DNA of 16,747 nucleotides, from NCBI GenBank assembly GCA_900299155.1, contig OMIS01000082.1:1-16747 (forward strand). Reading direction: 5' to 3'. Positions 7,414 through 15,237 of this stretch are shown piece by piece (the first letter of the stretch is position 1; each line of letters starts with the position of its first letter). Below the pieces are notes generated by a model that searched no databases, was not told the DNA's origin, and worked only from the letters and a program-made list of their open reading frames with translations. The position numbers and the translations under genes are program-made. Source of the DNA: a bacterium. Lineage in GTDB: Bacteria > Patescibacteriota > Microgenomatia > UBA1400 > PJMF01.

Positions 7414-8487
7414 ATGATGTTAGCTGACCAACTTAACCAGCAGTTTCCTGATATCAAGTTTTCTGCAGAAGAACCACTTGCTGCATATACTACCGTGGGA
7501 ATTGGGGGACCTGCAGAGGCCTTTGCACGGATTCGTACTAGATCAGCGCTTTCTGACGTCGTAAAGTATGCAAGACAGAACAAGATTCCTCTCACCATTT
7601 TGGGTTGGGGTGCAAATACACTGATTGCAGACAGAGGACTCCGCGGCATTGTTATCCGCAACGACACGAGCGAGATAACCGTCCATGACACGCTACCAGC
7701 AGAAATTTTTCAAACTCCTCGTGTGGATGCCCGATGGGGCGCAGATGACAACCAAGGAACCGCCAAGTATGATTTCGCAGATCTAGATTTTTCTGAACAC
7801 CAAGCAGAAAAAGTTTGGGTGACGATGGACAGTGGTGTTTCACTGCCCATGGCAATCAATATTTTATTAAGCAAAGGCATCACTGGATTACAGTGGTACG
7901 CTCGGATTCCTGCTAGTGTGGGTGGCGCGATCTACAATAATATTCATGGTGGCACGCACTTCATTTCAGAAATCCTCAATAGTGTATCGGTCATTACTCC
8001 AGAGGGAGAAGAGAAAAATATCCCTGTCACTGAGCTTGAAGCCGCATATGATTATTCAAGATTTCATCATTCAGGCGAAAGCATCATCAGTGCTGACTTT
8101 TTACTCTACAAAGGTGATGTAGCCGCCGCAAAGCAAGTTGCACAAGAATGGGCTGTACGCAAAAAAATTCAGCCACAAAACTCACTGGGTTGTGTCTTTC
8201 AAAACATCTCAGCTGATGAGCAAAAGCGACTAGAATTACCGACCCCAAGTATTGGCTATATGATTGAGCATGTACTGAAACTGCAAAATTACCGTGTCGG
8301 TGATGCAGTTGTTTCAGCAAAACATGCAGCATTTATTGAAAATGTTGGGAATGCTACCGCAGCCGATTACTTGAGTATTATCCGTACTATAATAACTACT
8401 GCAGAAGAAAAACTAAACATCGCACTGAAGCCTGAAATTTTCTTTCTTGGATTTACTGATGCAGAACTTGCAGACATAACCAAGTAA
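7414..8487 (+). CDS. murB: UDP-N-acetylenolpyruvoylglucosamine reductase MurB
   Basis: MurB is the FAD- and NADPH-dependent enzyme that reduces the MurA product to UDP-MurNAc. The 357-residue product shows the FAD-binding parts YTTVGIGGPAEAF (25-37), ILGWGANTLIADRGLRGIVI (62-81) and RIPASVGGAIYNN (164-176). The proton donor site reads NSLGCVFQN (256-264), with Cys260 where E. coli has Ser229. Glu341 in KPEIFFLG fits the second catalytic position. Residues of about 84-133 form an Asp-rich stretch between the FAD loop and the next strand, longer than the usual linker. The gene starts 4 bases after murC without a clear ribosome-binding site. Two ATG codons stand in tandem (7414 and 7417), and either could be used. 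Confidence 0.93.
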   Translation: MMLADQLNQQFPDIKFSAEEPLAAYTTVGIGGPAEAFARIRTRSALSDVVKYARQNKIPLTILGWGANTLIADRGLRGIVIRNDTSEITVHDTLPAEIFQTPRVDARWGADDNQGTAKYDFADLDFSEHQAEKVWVTMDSGVSLPMAINILLSKGITGLQWYARIPASVGGAIYNNIHGGTHFISEILNSVSVITPEGEEKNIPVTELEAAYDYSRFHHSGESIISADFLLYKGDVAAAKQVAQEWAVRKKIQPQNSLGCVFQNISADEQKRLELPTPSIGYMIEHVLKLQNYRVGDAVVSAKHAAFIENVGNATAADYLSIIRTIITTAEEKLNIALKPEIFFLGFTDAELADITK

Positions 8488-8516
8488 ATGAAAATTTTAA
8501 TACAATAAAGGAACAC

Positions 8517-9839
8517 ATGGAAATATTTAAAGTTACTGGCGGCAATAAACTACATGGCTCTGTTCGGATTGGTGGTGCAAAAAATGCATCGTATAAATTG
8601 ATGCTTGCGTCACTGTTGGCAAACTCTGAATCACGCTTACTAAATTTTTCTCATATCAGTGACGTACAAAAGGTAGCAGAGATTGTCCAGTACTTGGGCG
8701 GAAAAGTAAATCGGGCAGGAGAGCGAGCAATTTTTATCGATCCAACTCCCATGACCAACTTCAGCCTCAATGCTGCGGATGGGTCTCAAGGTAGATTTTC
8801 TACATTGTTCATTCCTGTGTTGTTAGCACGGTTTGGCAAAGCAGTCGTCCCCAACCCCGGTGGTGACAAAATAGGCAAACGCCCACTTGAACGACATTTT
8901 GAAGGACTTGAAGCACTTGGGGCACGCATTAGAGAAGAAAATGGGTTGATTTACGCTGAGACTGATGGTTTGAAAGGGACAACTTATCGGTTCACTAAGA
9001 ACACCCACACGGGGACTGAAACACTGCTCTTGGCTGCAGCGGCGGCAGAAGGAACAACTATTATTGAAAACGCCGCTGAAGAGCCAGAAATTGATGACTT
9101 AATTACATTCATCAACAGCATGGGTGGTCATGTCATGCGTAAGCCCAACCGCGTGATAGAGATTATTGGTGAAAAAAATATGCACGGCGCGATTCATAAA
9201 ATAATGCCTGATCGCAATGAAGCAGTCAGTTATGCCTGTGCCGCAATTGCTACACAGGGTGATGTCATTATTGAGAATGCACACCCAGAACATCTGCAGT
9301 CATTTTTACAAAAACTTGATGAGATTGGAGCAGGGTATGAAGTGGGCAACTACGGTATTCGCTTTTACTACAAAGGCCCCCTCAAAGCCACGACAGTTAC
9401 CACAGAGATTGCACCTGGTTTTATGACAGACTGGCAGCCACTGTTTGCCACGGTTTTGACGCAGTGTGCTGGGACGAGTATTTTGCATGAAACTATTATG
9501 CAAAAACGCTTTCAATATGTGGACGCATTACAACAAATGGGTGCTCAGATTGAGTTCTTTAATCCAGAGGTGAGTAATCCAGAAACAGTCTATAACTTCA
9601 ATTTAGCTGATGATTCTGCAGATAACTTTCATGCGATTAAAATTACTGGACCAACACACCTCCAGGCAGGAAACTTCACCGTGCATGACCTCCGACATGG
9701 TGCTACACTAATTGTAGCTGCACTTTCAGCCAACGGCACCTCATATATTAGTGGCATTGAACATGTTGACCGCGGATATGAATCTTTGGCAGAACGGCTG
9801 CAGTCCATGGGAGCCGACATTCAGCGGATTGCCCAATAG
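8517..9839 (+). CDS. murA: UDP-N-acetylglucosamine 1-carboxyvinyltransferase MurA (Asp type)
   Basis: MurA transfers enolpyruvate from PEP to UDP-GlcNAc, the first committed step of peptidoglycan synthesis. The 440-residue product has the double domain of the EPSP synthase fold: GGAKNAS with the substrate-binding Lys and Asn (19-25), the catalytic loop GGDKIGKRP (115-123), a PGFMTDWQ segment holding the conserved Asp, and DLRHGA with the conserved Arg. The catalytic-loop Cys (Cys115 in E. coli) is Asp117 here (codon 8865-8867). MurA with Asp at this place is active in other bacteria and is not alkylated by fosfomycin. AAAGGA (8507-8512) lies 4 bases before the ATG. A 29-base gap separates it from murB, so it may be translated independently. 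Confidence 0.95.
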   Translation: MEIFKVTGGNKLHGSVRIGGAKNASYKLMLASLLANSESRLLNFSHISDVQKVAEIVQYLGGKVNRAGERAIFIDPTPMTNFSLNAADGSQGRFSTLFIPVLLARFGKAVVPNPGGDKIGKRPLERHFEGLEALGARIREENGLIYAETDGLKGTTYRFTKNTHTGTETLLLAAAAAEGTTIIENAAEEPEIDDLITFINSMGGHVMRKPNRVIEIIGEKNMHGAIHKIMPDRNEAVSYACAAIATQGDVIIENAHPEHLQSFLQKLDEIGAGYEVGNYGIRFYYKGPLKATTVTTEIAPGFMTDWQPLFATVLTQCAGTSILHETIMQKRFQYVDALQQMGAQIEFFNPEVSNPETVYNFNLADDSADNFHAIKITGPTHLQAGNFTVHDLRHGATLIVAALSANGTSYISGIEHVDRGYESLAERLQSMGADIQRIAQ

Positions 9840-9864
9840 AAAGTACTGAATAAACGGAGCAGGT

Positions 9865-10908
9865 ATGAGTCCATTTGCTGTATTACTTGGTGTGCTGTTA
9901 TTCTCATTCTCTGTGACTTCTGTGGCAATCGTACCATTTATTAACTTACTGTATTCTTTGAAGTTCCAAAGACTTGAACAAGAAACACGCGATGTATTTG
10001 GTAAATTAACACCTGTTTTTAATTTATTTCACAAGCAAAAAGCTGGGGTACCTGTGGGTGGTGGTCTTCTTATTATTTCTGCTGTTTCTGTACTTTTTGC
10101 CGTGTTACTCCCAGTACTAGAATTTTTTAACATCAATATCACCAGTAACTACGAAAACATCACGGCCGAGGTCAATATTTTATTCTTCACCTTCATGTCA
10201 TTTGGTATTTTGGGGTTATATGATGACATAAAGAAGTTTTTTAAGCTTGAAGCGAGTGGCTTCTTTGGGTTGCGGATGAAGCATAAATTGATCTTTCAGA
10301 TCATTTTGGCAGTGATTATCAGTTGCATGATGTATTTTTCACTGGGCATTTCATTTGTCTACGTGCCGTTTTTTGGCACGTTTGATATTGGAATGTTCTT
10401 TATACCATTTGCCACATTTATTATCGTGGCGTTTGCTAATGCCATAAACATTACCGACGGTCTTGATGGACTTGCTGCGGGTTCACTCATGATTTCTTTG
10501 TTTGGATTGTGGTTTTTATCTGCCTCTATTTTAGATGTGCCGTTATCGCTTTTCTTGGCACTGTGGATTGGGGCACTGATTTCATTTTTATACTTCAATA
10601 TTTTCCCTGCACGGTTATTTATGGGAGACGTTGGATCATTGGCATTTGGCGCAACACTTGCAGTGGTGGGTTTACTCCTGGGCAAAGTTTTTGCACTACT
10701 TATTATTGGCTTTATTTTTGTCTTAGAGATTGCCTCTTCATTTGGGCAATTGATGAGTAAGCGCTTCTTTGGCAAGCGAATTTTACCTGCTGCACCATTT
10801 CACTTGACACTGCAACGCTACGGCTGGGAAGAACCTAAAATTGTCCAGCGTGCTTGGTTGATTCAAATCTTGTTAACACTCTTCGGCTTATGGTTAACTG
10901 AGCTGTAA
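9865..10908 (+). CDS. mraY: Phospho-MurNAc-pentapeptide transferase (MraY family)
   Basis: MraY transfers phospho-MurNAc-peptide from UDP to undecaprenyl phosphate in the membrane, making lipid I. The 347-residue product has about ten hydrophobic segments and ordered family motifs: GVPVGGGLLI (61-70), GLYDDIKK with the DD pair D120-D121, NAINITDGLDGLAAG with D198 and D201, and FNIFPARLFMGDVGS with D255. The last loop, where MraY normally has HHH in PxHHHxE, reads APFHLTLQ; only H313 remains. The gene's place between murA and ftsW favours MraY over the related WecA/TagO enzymes, though the loop is unusual. GGAG (9856-9859) is a good ribosome-binding site. The stop lies 1 base before ftsW. Confidence 0.88.
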   Translation: MSPFAVLLGVLLFSFSVTSVAIVPFINLLYSLKFQRLEQETRDVFGKLTPVFNLFHKQKAGVPVGGGLLIISAVSVLFAVLLPVLEFFNINITSNYENITAEVNILFFTFMSFGILGLYDDIKKFFKLEASGFFGLRMKHKLIFQIILAVIISCMMYFSLGISFVYVPFFGTFDIGMFFIPFATFIIVAFANAINITDGLDGLAAGSLMISLFGLWFLSASILDVPLSLFLALWIGALISFLYFNIFPARLFMGDVGSLAFGATLAVVGLLLGKVFALLIIGFIFVLEIASSFGQLMSKRFFGKRILPAAPFHLTLQRYGWEEPKIVQRAWLIQILLTLFGLWLTEL

Positions 10909-10909
10909 A

Positions 10910-11968
10910 ATGAAAAATATTGCATTTGTTGTTCTCACATTTTTGCTGCTCCTCGTGGGTTCAGTGTTTGTGTTGGAAGCATCAGTAGCAGAAAGTTTTA
11001 CCACCTTCGGGGATCAATACTTTCTCTTCAAACAACATTTAGTGGGGGTTGGTGTTGGACTGATTGCATACCTAGCAGGGATGTTGATCCCACCGCGATT
11101 GTGGGTCAAGTTTGGGGCAGGGTTATATATTTTTGGACTCATCTTGCTGACTGCGGTGTTTATCCCAGGACTGGGAAGAGAGCTTAATGGCGCAAGTCGG
11201 TGGATAAACGTAGCGGGGTTTGGCTTTCAATCAGTAGAGTTTTTTAAGTTTGGGTTGATCGCATTTTATGCACAGTGGATGTCCAAGCATCAAAAACTGC
11301 GAGTATTTCTTGCATCACTTGCTGTGCCGATTCTTCTGATTATGTTACAACCTGATTTAGGTTCACTCTTACTCGTGATTAGTATTGCGTGTAGTGTGTT
11401 TTTTGTGGCAGGTGGAAATATCAAACAACTGGGCTTGTTGGCTGCGGTGGGGATTCCACTCGTTTTGATAGCCATTTTGGCTTCACCCTATAGAAGAGAC
11501 CGATTACTGACCTTTCTCAATCCAGAGTCAGATCCACTGGGGACAAGTTTTCATATTCGCCAAATTACGATTGCATTGGGAAGAGGTGGCTGGTTTGGCC
11601 AAGGTCTTGGGAACTCCACTCAAAAATTTGCCTACATTCCAGAAGCTAGTACAGATTCTATCTTTGCAATAATTGCCGAAGAGCTTGGGTACCTTGGCTC
11701 AACTATTATCATAGTGTCACTGTTTGGCTATATGTTGCTGGGGTATCAGCTCATTAAAACACATGAAGATCCTGGGGTGCGGTTGCTTGGATTGGGGTTG
11801 ATTACGTGGCTTGGAGTACAAATGTTACTCAATTTGGCATCGGTAGTGGGACTCGTACCGCTCACAGGCGTGCCACTGCCATTTTTCTCATATGGCAGAT
11901 CAGCAGTAATAATGGTACTCTTGGCAGCAGGAATCATCACAAGAATTGGAAAGGCGCCGAGCACATGA
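10910..11968 (+). CDS. ftsW: SEDS peptidoglycan glycosyltransferase FtsW
   Basis: FtsW polymerises lipid II into glycan strands at the septum together with its class B PBP, here probably the ftsI product. The 352-residue membrane protein has about ten hydrophobic segments. Motifs in order are NGASRWI (93-99), FQSVEFFKF (106-114), QPDLGS with the catalytic-type Asp149, GWFGQGLGNSTQK (227-239), PEASTDSIFAIIAEELG (244-260) and VPLPFFSYGRSA (321-332). The last motif is usually SYGGS; here the second Gly is Arg330. FtsW and RodA cannot be told apart with certainty, but its place before murG and the divisome genes points to FtsW. The start is 1 base after mraY and the stop overlaps murG (ATGA). Confidence 0.93.
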   Translation: MKNIAFVVLTFLLLLVGSVFVLEASVAESFTTFGDQYFLFKQHLVGVGVGLIAYLAGMLIPPRLWVKFGAGLYIFGLILLTAVFIPGLGRELNGASRWINVAGFGFQSVEFFKFGLIAFYAQWMSKHQKLRVFLASLAVPILLIMLQPDLGSLLLVISIACSVFFVAGGNIKQLGLLAAVGIPLVLIAILASPYRRDRLLTFLNPESDPLGTSFHIRQITIALGRGGWFGQGLGNSTQKFAYIPEASTDSIFAIIAEELGYLGSTIIIVSLFGYMLLGYQLIKTHEDPGVRLLGLGLITWLGVQMLLNLASVVGLVPLTGVPLPFFSYGRSAVIMVLLAAGIITRIGKAPST

Positions 11969-13083
11969 AACTATTGATTACTGGTGGACATCTTACACCA
12001 GCACTGGGATTGATTGATCATATTCAAGCTCAACATACAAGTGATGAGATTGTGTTTGTGGGACGTGAGTATGCACAAGAAAAATCAAAACAACCTTCCA
12101 AAGAACGGATGGAAGTAGAGAAGCGCAATGTGGAGTTTATTGCGTTTCGTTCAGGCAAGTTCACAGAATATTCACCAGTGGCATTAGTAAACTCACTCGT
12201 ACTCGCCATCTCTGGTTTCTTTCACGCGCTCTATATTTTACTGAAGACACGCCCCACCATCGTCGTTTCATTTGGTAGTTACTTAGCTGTACCCGTGGCA
12301 ATCGCAGCGTGGATCTTACAAATACCGGTCATCAGCCATGAACAAACTCGTACCATTGGCAGTGCAAACCGCTTGATTCAGTATGTCGCCAAAGCCATGG
12401 CAGTTTCATATCCTGAAACAACGAACCTACTCCAACCTGGCAAAGGGGTTCTCACAGGCAATGTATTACGCCAACAACTCCTTCAAAAAAATCCCACGCG
12501 TCCTGAATGGATACGCCCGTCAGAAAAACCCATTCTCTATATCACTGGCGGCAGTCAAGGTTCTGAAGTAATAAATACGGTAGTTAGTCAATGTTTACCA
12601 CAGTTGGTCAAAGACTGGTGTGTTATTCACCAATGCGGCACCACCAGCCAAAAGCGCAGTTACAAAGAAGAACTTGAAGCGGCTCGTGACCAACTAAAGC
12701 TGAGCCAGCAATCTAACTATGTAGTTAAAGAGTGGATTAGTGTAGATGAATTGTCATGGATTTACCGCAATGCAGATGCAAGTATTTCTCGTGCAGGCGC
12801 GAATACGACACTGGAAATTGCTATGTTTGCAGTTCCTACCATCTTTATCCCATTACCATTTTCCAAAAATGATGAACAACTGCTCAACGCCCAGTGGTTA
12901 ACCCAAACTGGGGGTGCTTTATTGATACAGCAAAAAGATCTGACAAAAGAAGCAATTTTGGAAGCACTCGAGCAACTGCAACATAGTCAAAAAACAATGA
13001 AGAAAAAACTGCAACTAGTTTCTATTCCACTAGACGCTGATAATAAACTGTATGCGCTTGCGGAAAAATTCTCAAACAAGTAA
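11965..13083 (+). CDS. murG: UDP-GlcNAc:lipid I GlcNAc transferase MurG
   Basis: MurG adds GlcNAc to lipid I at the inner membrane face, forming lipid II. The 372-residue GT-B protein has SFGSYLAVPVAIAAW (102-116), ISHEQ (123-127), the UDP-sugar loop ITGGSQGS (193-200), SRAGANTTLEIA (275-286) and a NDEQLLNA segment (302-309) near the donor site. The N-terminal loop reads ITGGHLTPA, about four residues shorter than the usual TGGGTGGHxxPA. The ATG at 11965 overlaps the ftsW stop and gives the expected N-terminus MKLLITGG. GGAAAGG (11948-11954) is a possible ribosome-binding site, set rather far away. The 3' end overlaps ftsQ by 32 bases. Confidence 0.92.
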   Translation: MKLLITGGHLTPALGLIDHIQAQHTSDEIVFVGREYAQEKSKQPSKERMEVEKRNVEFIAFRSGKFTEYSPVALVNSLVLAISGFFHALYILLKTRPTIVVSFGSYLAVPVAIAAWILQIPVISHEQTRTIGSANRLIQYVAKAMAVSYPETTNLLQPGKGVLTGNVLRQQLLQKNPTRPEWIRPSEKPILYITGGSQGSEVINTVVSQCLPQLVKDWCVIHQCGTTSQKRSYKEELEAARDQLKLSQQSNYVVKEWISVDELSWIYRNADASISRAGANTTLEIAMFAVPTIFIPLPFSKNDEQLLNAQWLTQTGGALLIQQKDLTKEAILEALEQLQHSQKTMKKKLQLVSIPLDADNKLYALAEKFSNK

Positions 13084-13816
13084 TCAAAAAATACCAGCGG
13101 GAGTTGTTGCTGTACTGGCCAGCCCACTTACAAAACTCGTGGGTATGTTGATCTGCTTGAGCATTGGAGTATACTTCATCAGCCGCCTGTTTAGTGTCTT
13201 CACAGTGCGCTGTACTCTTGATGGGCAACCCTGCCCAGCTGAACTGAGTAGTTATGCAGAACACTTTGTAGGACAGCCACTCTTTGGGGTTGATTATGGG
13301 CACGTCCTCCAAACAACACCATACTCTGTACCACTGAATATTAACACCATTCAAAAACAACTTCCCAATACCTTGTATGTTGATTTTCACATCCCCCCTG
13401 TGGCATATCAGCTGCAATCAGGCGAACGTAGTATCAGTGTTACTGATACAGGCGCGGCTTTTGAGAACCCCGCATTGACCGCACCTTTGACGATCTATAC
13501 AACTGTGGCACCAGAGGAGCTTATGACACCAAATCAAACGCTACAGCCTACTATACATGCATGCATTACCACCCTCCAAACCTCACTCACTCGATATAAT
13601 TTTAAGCGCGGAAAACTGAGTTGGGTTGACAAAGATACAATTACCCTTATTATGGATGGTGAACAACAAATCATTTTTCTTGATTGTGCAGCTATCGGCA
13701 CACAGGTCGCGAAACTATCACTACTGCTGAGCTCAACTGAATATCGAGAAAAGCAAGCCACTGTCAAAGAGATAGATATGCGCTTTGATTTGCCAGTACT
13801 ACGCATGCAGCAATAA
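13052..13816 (+). CDS. ftsQ: FtsQ/DivIB-like cell division protein
   Basis: FtsQ is a bitopic divisome protein that holds FtsL and FtsB and helps gate FtsWI. The 254-residue product has a basic cytoplasmic tail (1-25), one membrane segment (about 28-48), a POTRA-like region (about 50-118) and a beta domain. Its end, KEIDMRFDLPVLR (239-251), matches the IDLRF...VVR ending of the family. Four Cys lie outside the membrane (54, 61, 171 and 212); C54 and C61 frame a short loop. The ATG at 13052 overlaps murG by 32 bases and has no clear ribosome-binding site. No later ATG precedes the membrane segment, and without the basic tail its orientation would be less clear. Position between murG and ftsA supports the call. 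Confidence 0.85.
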   Translation: MRLRKNSQTSNQKIPAGVVAVLASPLTKLVGMLICLSIGVYFISRLFSVFTVRCTLDGQPCPAELSSYAEHFVGQPLFGVDYGHVLQTTPYSVPLNINTIQKQLPNTLYVDFHIPPVAYQLQSGERSISVTDTGAAFENPALTAPLTIYTTVAPEELMTPNQTLQPTIHACITTLQTSLTRYNFKRGKLSWVDKDTITLIMDGEQQIIFLDCAAIGTQVAKLSLLLSSTEYREKQATVKEIDMRFDLPVLRMQQ

Positions 13817-13818
13817 TT

Positions 13819-13842
13819 TTGGTATGCTAAGTGCTATACCAA
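13819..13842 (+). other. Inverted repeat between ftsQ and ftsA
   Basis: TTGGTATGC (13819-13827) pairs with GC-T-ATACCAA (13833-13842) around a TAAGT loop: nine base pairs with one bulged T. It begins 2 bases after the ftsQ stop. No T-run follows, so termination is unlikely. It could be an operator for an ftsA promoter, a processing site, or a structured leader of ftsA, which has no visible ribosome-binding site. Nothing in the sequence decides between these. Confidence 0.5.
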
Positions 13843-13868
13843 CATGTGTAGTTGTTTACTAATACGTT

Positions 13869-15179
13869 ATGCCTTCAGATACTATTATTACAGGAATTGA
13901 TATCGGCACAGATAAATGTGTCACTTTAATTGGTAAAGTCGATGCTGAAACCCGTGCCATGAAAGTACTTGGCGTTTCTGCAGTACCAGCTCGTGGCATG
14001 AAAAAAAGCCAGATCATTGATCTAGAACAAGTTCTTGGTACGATCAATGAAAGTTTAGACGGTGCAGAGCGCATGGCAGGTCTGGAAGTGAGCAGTGTCT
14101 ATGTTTCAGTAGCTGGCAATCACATTGCATCTTTGAACTCCAAAGGCGTTGTGGCTGTTTCTTCACCAGATCAAGAAATTGCACGCGGAGACGTCAACCG
14201 TGTTATTGAAGCAGCGCGTGCCATTTCACTGCCATCAGATAAAGAAGTGATTCACGTTATTCCCAACTACTTCAAAGTAGATTCCCAGGATGGGATACGC
14301 GATCCAATCGGCATGACAGGAGTGCGCCTGGAAGCTGAAGCACATATCATTACTGCTATGTCTACAGCACTGCGTAATATTCAAAAATGTATTGAGGATT
14401 TGGGGCTTACAGTCCGAGGTTTTGTTTTTTCTGGCATTTCAGCTGCAGAAGTTGTCCTTTCTGAGACGGAAAAAGAGCTTGGTGTCGCACTCATTGATAT
14501 TGGCGCAGGTTCGACTTCTGTCTGTGCCTATGTAGATGGGGCACTTGTTTACTCCGCATCTTTGCCAATCGGAGCACGTCACATCACCCAAGATATCGCA
14601 CTTGGTTGTAGAGTAAGTTTGGATGTAGCAGAAAAAGTTAAACTTTCGCTTTCAGGATATAAAGAAGAAGCTATTAAACCGCATACTGGCGAATCAAAAA
14701 CTGATTATCAAGAACGCAAGCGCAAAGCAGATGAACTTGATCTAGGCGAACTGACTCTCGGGCAAAACACTGAGGTACTCTCTAAAAAGACTGTCATTGA
14801 AGGCATCATGGTGCCTCGTATGCAAGAGATCTTTGGACTAATTCAAGAAAAACTTGATGCACAAGACATTCTCAGTAAAATTCCTGCAGGAGTTGTCTTA
14901 ACTGGTGGCGGCGCAGAGACAGCAGAGATTGCTGCTGTAGCTCGTCAGGAGTTGAAGTTGCCAGCTCGAGTGGGCATGCCCACAGAATTAAGTGGATTAA
15001 CGGGTGATATTCATAAACCATCATTTGCAACGAGCATTGGCTTACTAATGTATGGCAAAGCCCAAGGCGGTGAACCAGTTAAATCTTCTCCTTCACTAGG
15101 CTCTCTTTTTAAGGGTGGCGGCTCTTCCAAAGACCTAGTACAAAAAGCTATTGCATTTATTAAATCTCTGTTACCATAA
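13869..15179 (+). CDS. ftsA: Cell division protein FtsA
   Basis: FtsA is the actin-like protein that tethers FtsZ to the membrane and recruits later divisome proteins. The 436-residue product has phosphate loop 1 (GIDIGTDK, 9-16), the 1C subdomain (about 85-165) typical of FtsA rather than MreB or DnaK, phosphate loop 2 (IDIGAGST, 209-216), and the adenosine loop LTGGGAE (344-350). The last residues, KDLVQKAIAFIKSLLP, form an amphipathic helix of the kind that binds membrane; a Gly/Ser-rich linker precedes it. The ATG at 13869 is the first in frame and gives a normal N-terminus. No Shine-Dalgarno site is visible in the 52-base gap behind ftsQ, which holds an inverted repeat instead. Confidence 0.96.
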   Translation: MPSDTIITGIDIGTDKCVTLIGKVDAETRAMKVLGVSAVPARGMKKSQIIDLEQVLGTINESLDGAERMAGLEVSSVYVSVAGNHIASLNSKGVVAVSSPDQEIARGDVNRVIEAARAISLPSDKEVIHVIPNYFKVDSQDGIRDPIGMTGVRLEAEAHIITAMSTALRNIQKCIEDLGLTVRGFVFSGISAAEVVLSETEKELGVALIDIGAGSTSVCAYVDGALVYSASLPIGARHITQDIALGCRVSLDVAEKVKLSLSGYKEEAIKPHTGESKTDYQERKRKADELDLGELTLGQNTEVLSKKTVIEGIMVPRMQEIFGLIQEKLDAQDILSKIPAGVVLTGGGAETAEIAAVARQELKLPARVGMPTELSGLTGDIHKPSFATSIGLLMYGKAQGGEPVKSSPSLGSLFKGGGSSKDLVQKAIAFIKSLLP

Positions 15180-15213
15180 CTAGAAAGATAACCCTTCTGT
15201 TTTTGATAGGAAA

Positions 15214-15222
15214 TGATACACT
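15214..15222 (+). promoter_or_regulatory. Candidate extended -10 promoter ahead of ftsZ
   Basis: TGATACACT (15214-15222) fits the extended -10 form TGnTAnnnT, with TACACT sharing four of six bases with TATAAT. No good -35 is visible. It lies in the 58-base gap between ftsA and ftsZ and would start transcription near 15229, leaving a leader of about 10 bases. An internal promoter giving extra FtsZ is common in dcw clusters, but this match is weak. No strong ribosome-binding site precedes ftsZ; GGGA at 15224-15227 is the nearest. Confidence 0.3.
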
Positions 15223-15237
15223 TGGGAATACATTCAT

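Noticed and set aside
5946..11968. Recoding of TGA as glycine (Gracilibacteria-type code)
   Set aside because: TGA ends yvcK and ftsW exactly in ATGA overlaps, and no in-frame TGA interrupts any of the fifteen genes.
3974..13510. Repeated word TGTGGCA on the + strand (about eight copies), considered as a DNA uptake signal
   Set aside because: The copies lie within genes and many read as Val-Ala (GTG GCA), so codon preference explains them. They have no fixed flanks.
15181..15206. AGAA/TTCT pairing followed by T5 after ftsA as a terminator
   Set aside because: Four A-T-rich pairs are too few for a stable stem.
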